Assembly: GCA_049999725.1 (NCBI GenBank)
Contig: JBNGIS010038034.1
Coordinates: forward strand, 56,287-104,986
Direction of reading: 5' to 3'
Source of the DNA: Haplomitrium mnioides
Taxonomy: Eukaryota > Marchantiophyta > Haplomitriopsida > Calobryales
DNA length: 48,700 nucleotides
Shown here piece after piece: positions 46,764-48,700 of this stretch. Numbering within the stretch: position 1 is the first letter of the stretch; each line of letters starts with the position of its first letter. Under the pieces are notes generated by a model. It had not been told where the DNA came from. It did not search any database and worked only from the letters and a program-made list of their open reading frames with translations. The translations under genes were made by a program, and so were the position numbers.

Positions 46764-47963
46764 CTAGCTGAAACCAATTGTCTTGAGAAGTCATGGTCTT
46801 CTCAAGCGTGTACTTTGATTTGATCCCCATGGTTTCCAACATTAGCTCCCTTTTTAATTTTTGGGATGAAACCATCCCACTTTCCACAAATCGCTGATGC
46901 CAGTACTCAACCTTTTGAATGGAGGTCATCTCAAGCCGATACCTCTGGTCGTAATTGTCATACGTTGCGAAAATTTGAGCCTCTATTGGTGTCAGACCCA
47001 CTTAGATGTAACAGTTGCAGAGCGACAAAGCGGGATTCTTCGCTCCATATTTTGTAATCAAAAGCTACCTTGTTGCGCACTGTGATTGCCTCCAGCAATC
47101 TCGTAGCGATACTTTTCAAGGTTCCTGATGTCAAACTCTGACTTATCTTTCAGACCACACCTCGGGTCTACAACAATGACAAAGAAAGAATGCGCGTATT
47201 TGTTGGTCAACATTCTTTGCGCTAATAGCTCCACAAAATCCTCGTTCAATCTCCGAATTTGGAATGGACCCCAGTTGTCTATTCCATGCTTTGGAAAATT
47301 AAGGTTTTCCAGCCTTATTGTGATGGTCTCTTCATGGACTTTGCAACGCTGGATTGCAGATTCCCTAATATTGTTTTTATCCTCCTCAGAAGCTGTCTGA
47401 GGATCTACTTACTCTCTTTCTTGAAATCTGCGCAACCCCTTGTGGGATTGCCTCTTTGCTCTGGACGTAGGAGCTTGAACTAACTTTGGCTCCTTCTCTG
47501 AGTCCTCCCCCGAGCTGCTTGCTATTGGAGACGAGGGCGCCAACGAAGTTGATTTTGCTGTAGATTCAGAAGGGGCTGGCTCCTCCTCAACGACCGGTGC
47601 TGGTGCTGGTTTCTTTTTCTTCAATATCGGTTTTTTTTTCTTCTGAACCTCGCTTGATTTTGGCTCCTTTCTCTTCTTCTGCGAAGAAGTCCCTGTGGCG
47701 TGTACCAAAAATGTTGCCGCACTCAGATGCGGCACAAGCTGTTGAATTTTGACACCCTACTTGGGCTTTAGAATTTTTATTTGAATAGCAAACTTGATAA
47801 AGTCTCTCTCAATCCGTTTTGCGTCATTATACAAATTGAAAAAATCCGCAAGAAACTGAGTGAACTTAAAAAAAAAGGAAGAAAGGAATTTAGCACTACA
47901 TAAAATAATGACCTGACATAAAGAAAAGCAAGAACTTAGAAAAAACAAGAGTGCATTTAACAA

Positions 47964-48325
47964 TGAAGTCCATGCGCGCATGGACTCTGAGGTCCATGCG
48001 CGATTGGACTCTCACGTCTATGTGCGCATGACTTTGAAGTCCCTGCGTGCCTTGACTCTGAAGTCCATGTGTGCATGGACTTCAGAGTCCTTGCGCACCT
48101 GGACGTCAGAGTCTATGCTCGCATGGACTTTGAAGTCTGTGCGTGTATGGACCTCATAGTCCATGCACGCATGGACTTCAGAATCCAGGCAAGCTTGGAC
48201 CTCAGAGTCGATGCGCGCATAACTTGAAGGTCCGTGCGCGCAAGGACTCTTACATCCATGCGCGTATGGACTCTGAGGTCCAGACGCGCATGGACTTCCA
48301 AGTTCATGCTCGCATAGACATATTA
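47964..48325. repeat. 24-bp palindromic array in intron 1 of the unit 4 methyltransferase gene
   Basis: About fifteen repeats are visible, such as AAGTCCATGCGCGCATGGAC, CCATGCACGCATGGACTTC and CCATGCGCGTATGGACTC. The array lies between exon 1 (ends 48,381) and exon 2 (starts 47,864). Confidence 0.92.
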
Positions 48326-48700
48326 AGAGCTACAGCTAAGTAATGAAAAAGGAATAAGAAAAAATATTTTGGAACTCACCTTTCCATCTTCCCTTGACGC
48401 TTGTAGATTTGTCGCAAATAAATCTCTCTCCTTGTATTCTGAGAAGTCAAATCACTTTCGATTTGCAGAATACAACGTTATTGAGTCCTTGGCTTGTACA
48501 AGCAGCTCGATGTTTGCCTTCTTCCTTTCTCGGATCATAGTAATTTGAACTACTAGACCCAAATTAAAAATTTCACCTTCACCTGCAAAAAGGTAAAGAT
48601 GATGATCCGGGTCTCTCAAGGAAAATTAATTGACTAACCATTTCCAGTCCAATTTAAGAGGCTCTAGAGCCTTGATAATGTCTGAATACCTATAAGGCTT

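Larger units (their letters stand above)
43821..48700 (+). mobile_element. unit 4 of the transposon (runs off the right edge)
   Basis: It has the left terminus, left array (44,155-44,530) and methyltransferase pseudogene to the window end. It is in the same orientation as units 1-3. The promoter and transposase gene would lie beyond 48,700. Confidence 0.78.
44740..48700 (-). pseudogene. ParB-like / beta-class amino-methyltransferase fusion gene, unit 4 (5' end outside window, broken)
   Basis: Exons are 48,381 to beyond 48,700, then 46,364-47,864 (containing the 100-N gap), 45,440-45,996 and about 44,740-45,338. Splice signals are the cleanest of the four copies (CTG/GTGAGT at the exon 3 end, TTTTCAG before exon 3). 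The linker has KKKKPAPAPVVEEEPAPSES. The ParB-like part reads DNWGPFQIRRLNEDFVELL, VIVVDPRCGLKDKSEFDI and YEIAGGNHSA (GGNH at 47,082-47,093), then is shifted by a 1-nt loss before LTPIEAQIFATYDN. Motif IV is ADIPYEYN. Motif X is VYQKP (45,103-45,111 for QKP). Motif I is LDLCSRSGTG (45,040-45,063), with R for the first G. The usual stop has become TCA. Together with unit 3 it supplies every catalytic motif of the family. Confidence 0.83.

Noticed and set aside
47964-48325. CRISPR-like repeat array
   Set aside because: Palindromic units follow each other directly on a 24-bp period with no unique spacers, no leader and no cas genes, and the setting is eukaryotic.

Overview
This is nuclear DNA from a large, repeat-rich eukaryotic genome, most likely a land plant. 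The reasons are a decayed Ty1/copia retrotransposon, spliceosomal introns with GT..AG ends, TATA boxes, AT-rich spacers and pervasive loss of CpG. No intact host gene is visible. Nearly everything from about 12.8 kb to the right edge consists of four head-to-tail copies (units 1-4) of one roughly 11-kb DNA transposon. I do not recognise this transposon as a named family.

Each unit has the same plan. A left terminal sequence contains ACTTTGAAC and GAACCGCTACTGAGTTCC. It is followed by a subterminal array of palindromic motifs and a four-exon minus-strand gene. A promoter of about 460 bp with a TATA box for each direction separates this from a two-exon plus-strand gene, and a right subterminal array closes the unit. 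In unit 2 an inverted copy of the terminal sequence lies at 34,910-34,954, giving an 11.2-kb element (23,750-34,954). The sequence beyond that end continues the right end of a sister copy, so unit 2 appears to be inserted into unit 1. Unit 4 is inserted into the transposase gene of unit 3.

The plus-strand gene is a transposase-like protein of the RNase H-like family whose hallmarks are a DGMD motif, LDN-x(3)-ENKN and VGHTHDQI-x-QMFS (often annotated DUF7869). The minus-strand gene reads as a modification enzyme. It has an unknown N-terminal region, a basic proline/serine-rich linker, a ParB-like domain (GGNHS ... LTPIEA ... DDN), and a beta-class amino-methyltransferase domain in the order motif IV (DIPY), motif X (QKP), motif I (LDLxSGSGTG). 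A ParB plus N6/N4-methyltransferase fusion is a well-known phage and bacterial arrangement. Finding it divergently paired with a transposase on a eukaryotic transposon is the main discovery here. All four gene copies are broken by stops and frameshifts.

A second signal runs through the whole element. A palindrome with core ATGCGCGCAT recurs in arrays of 24-bp period (introns 1 and 2 of the methyltransferase gene), 30-bp period (inside the transposase coding sequence), about 37-bp period (left subterminal) and 52-bp period (right subterminal). It also occurs singly in the transposase intron. It may be a binding or methylation site for the element's own proteins.

The left quarter is different. 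It holds an orphan inverted fragment of the transposase gene (118-2,035), an unassigned AT-rich stretch, a GC-rich block of decayed tandem repeats (about 4.7-8.6 kb), and a decayed Ty1/copia internal region (about 9.3-12.0 kb). A 100-N assembly gap lies in unit 4.
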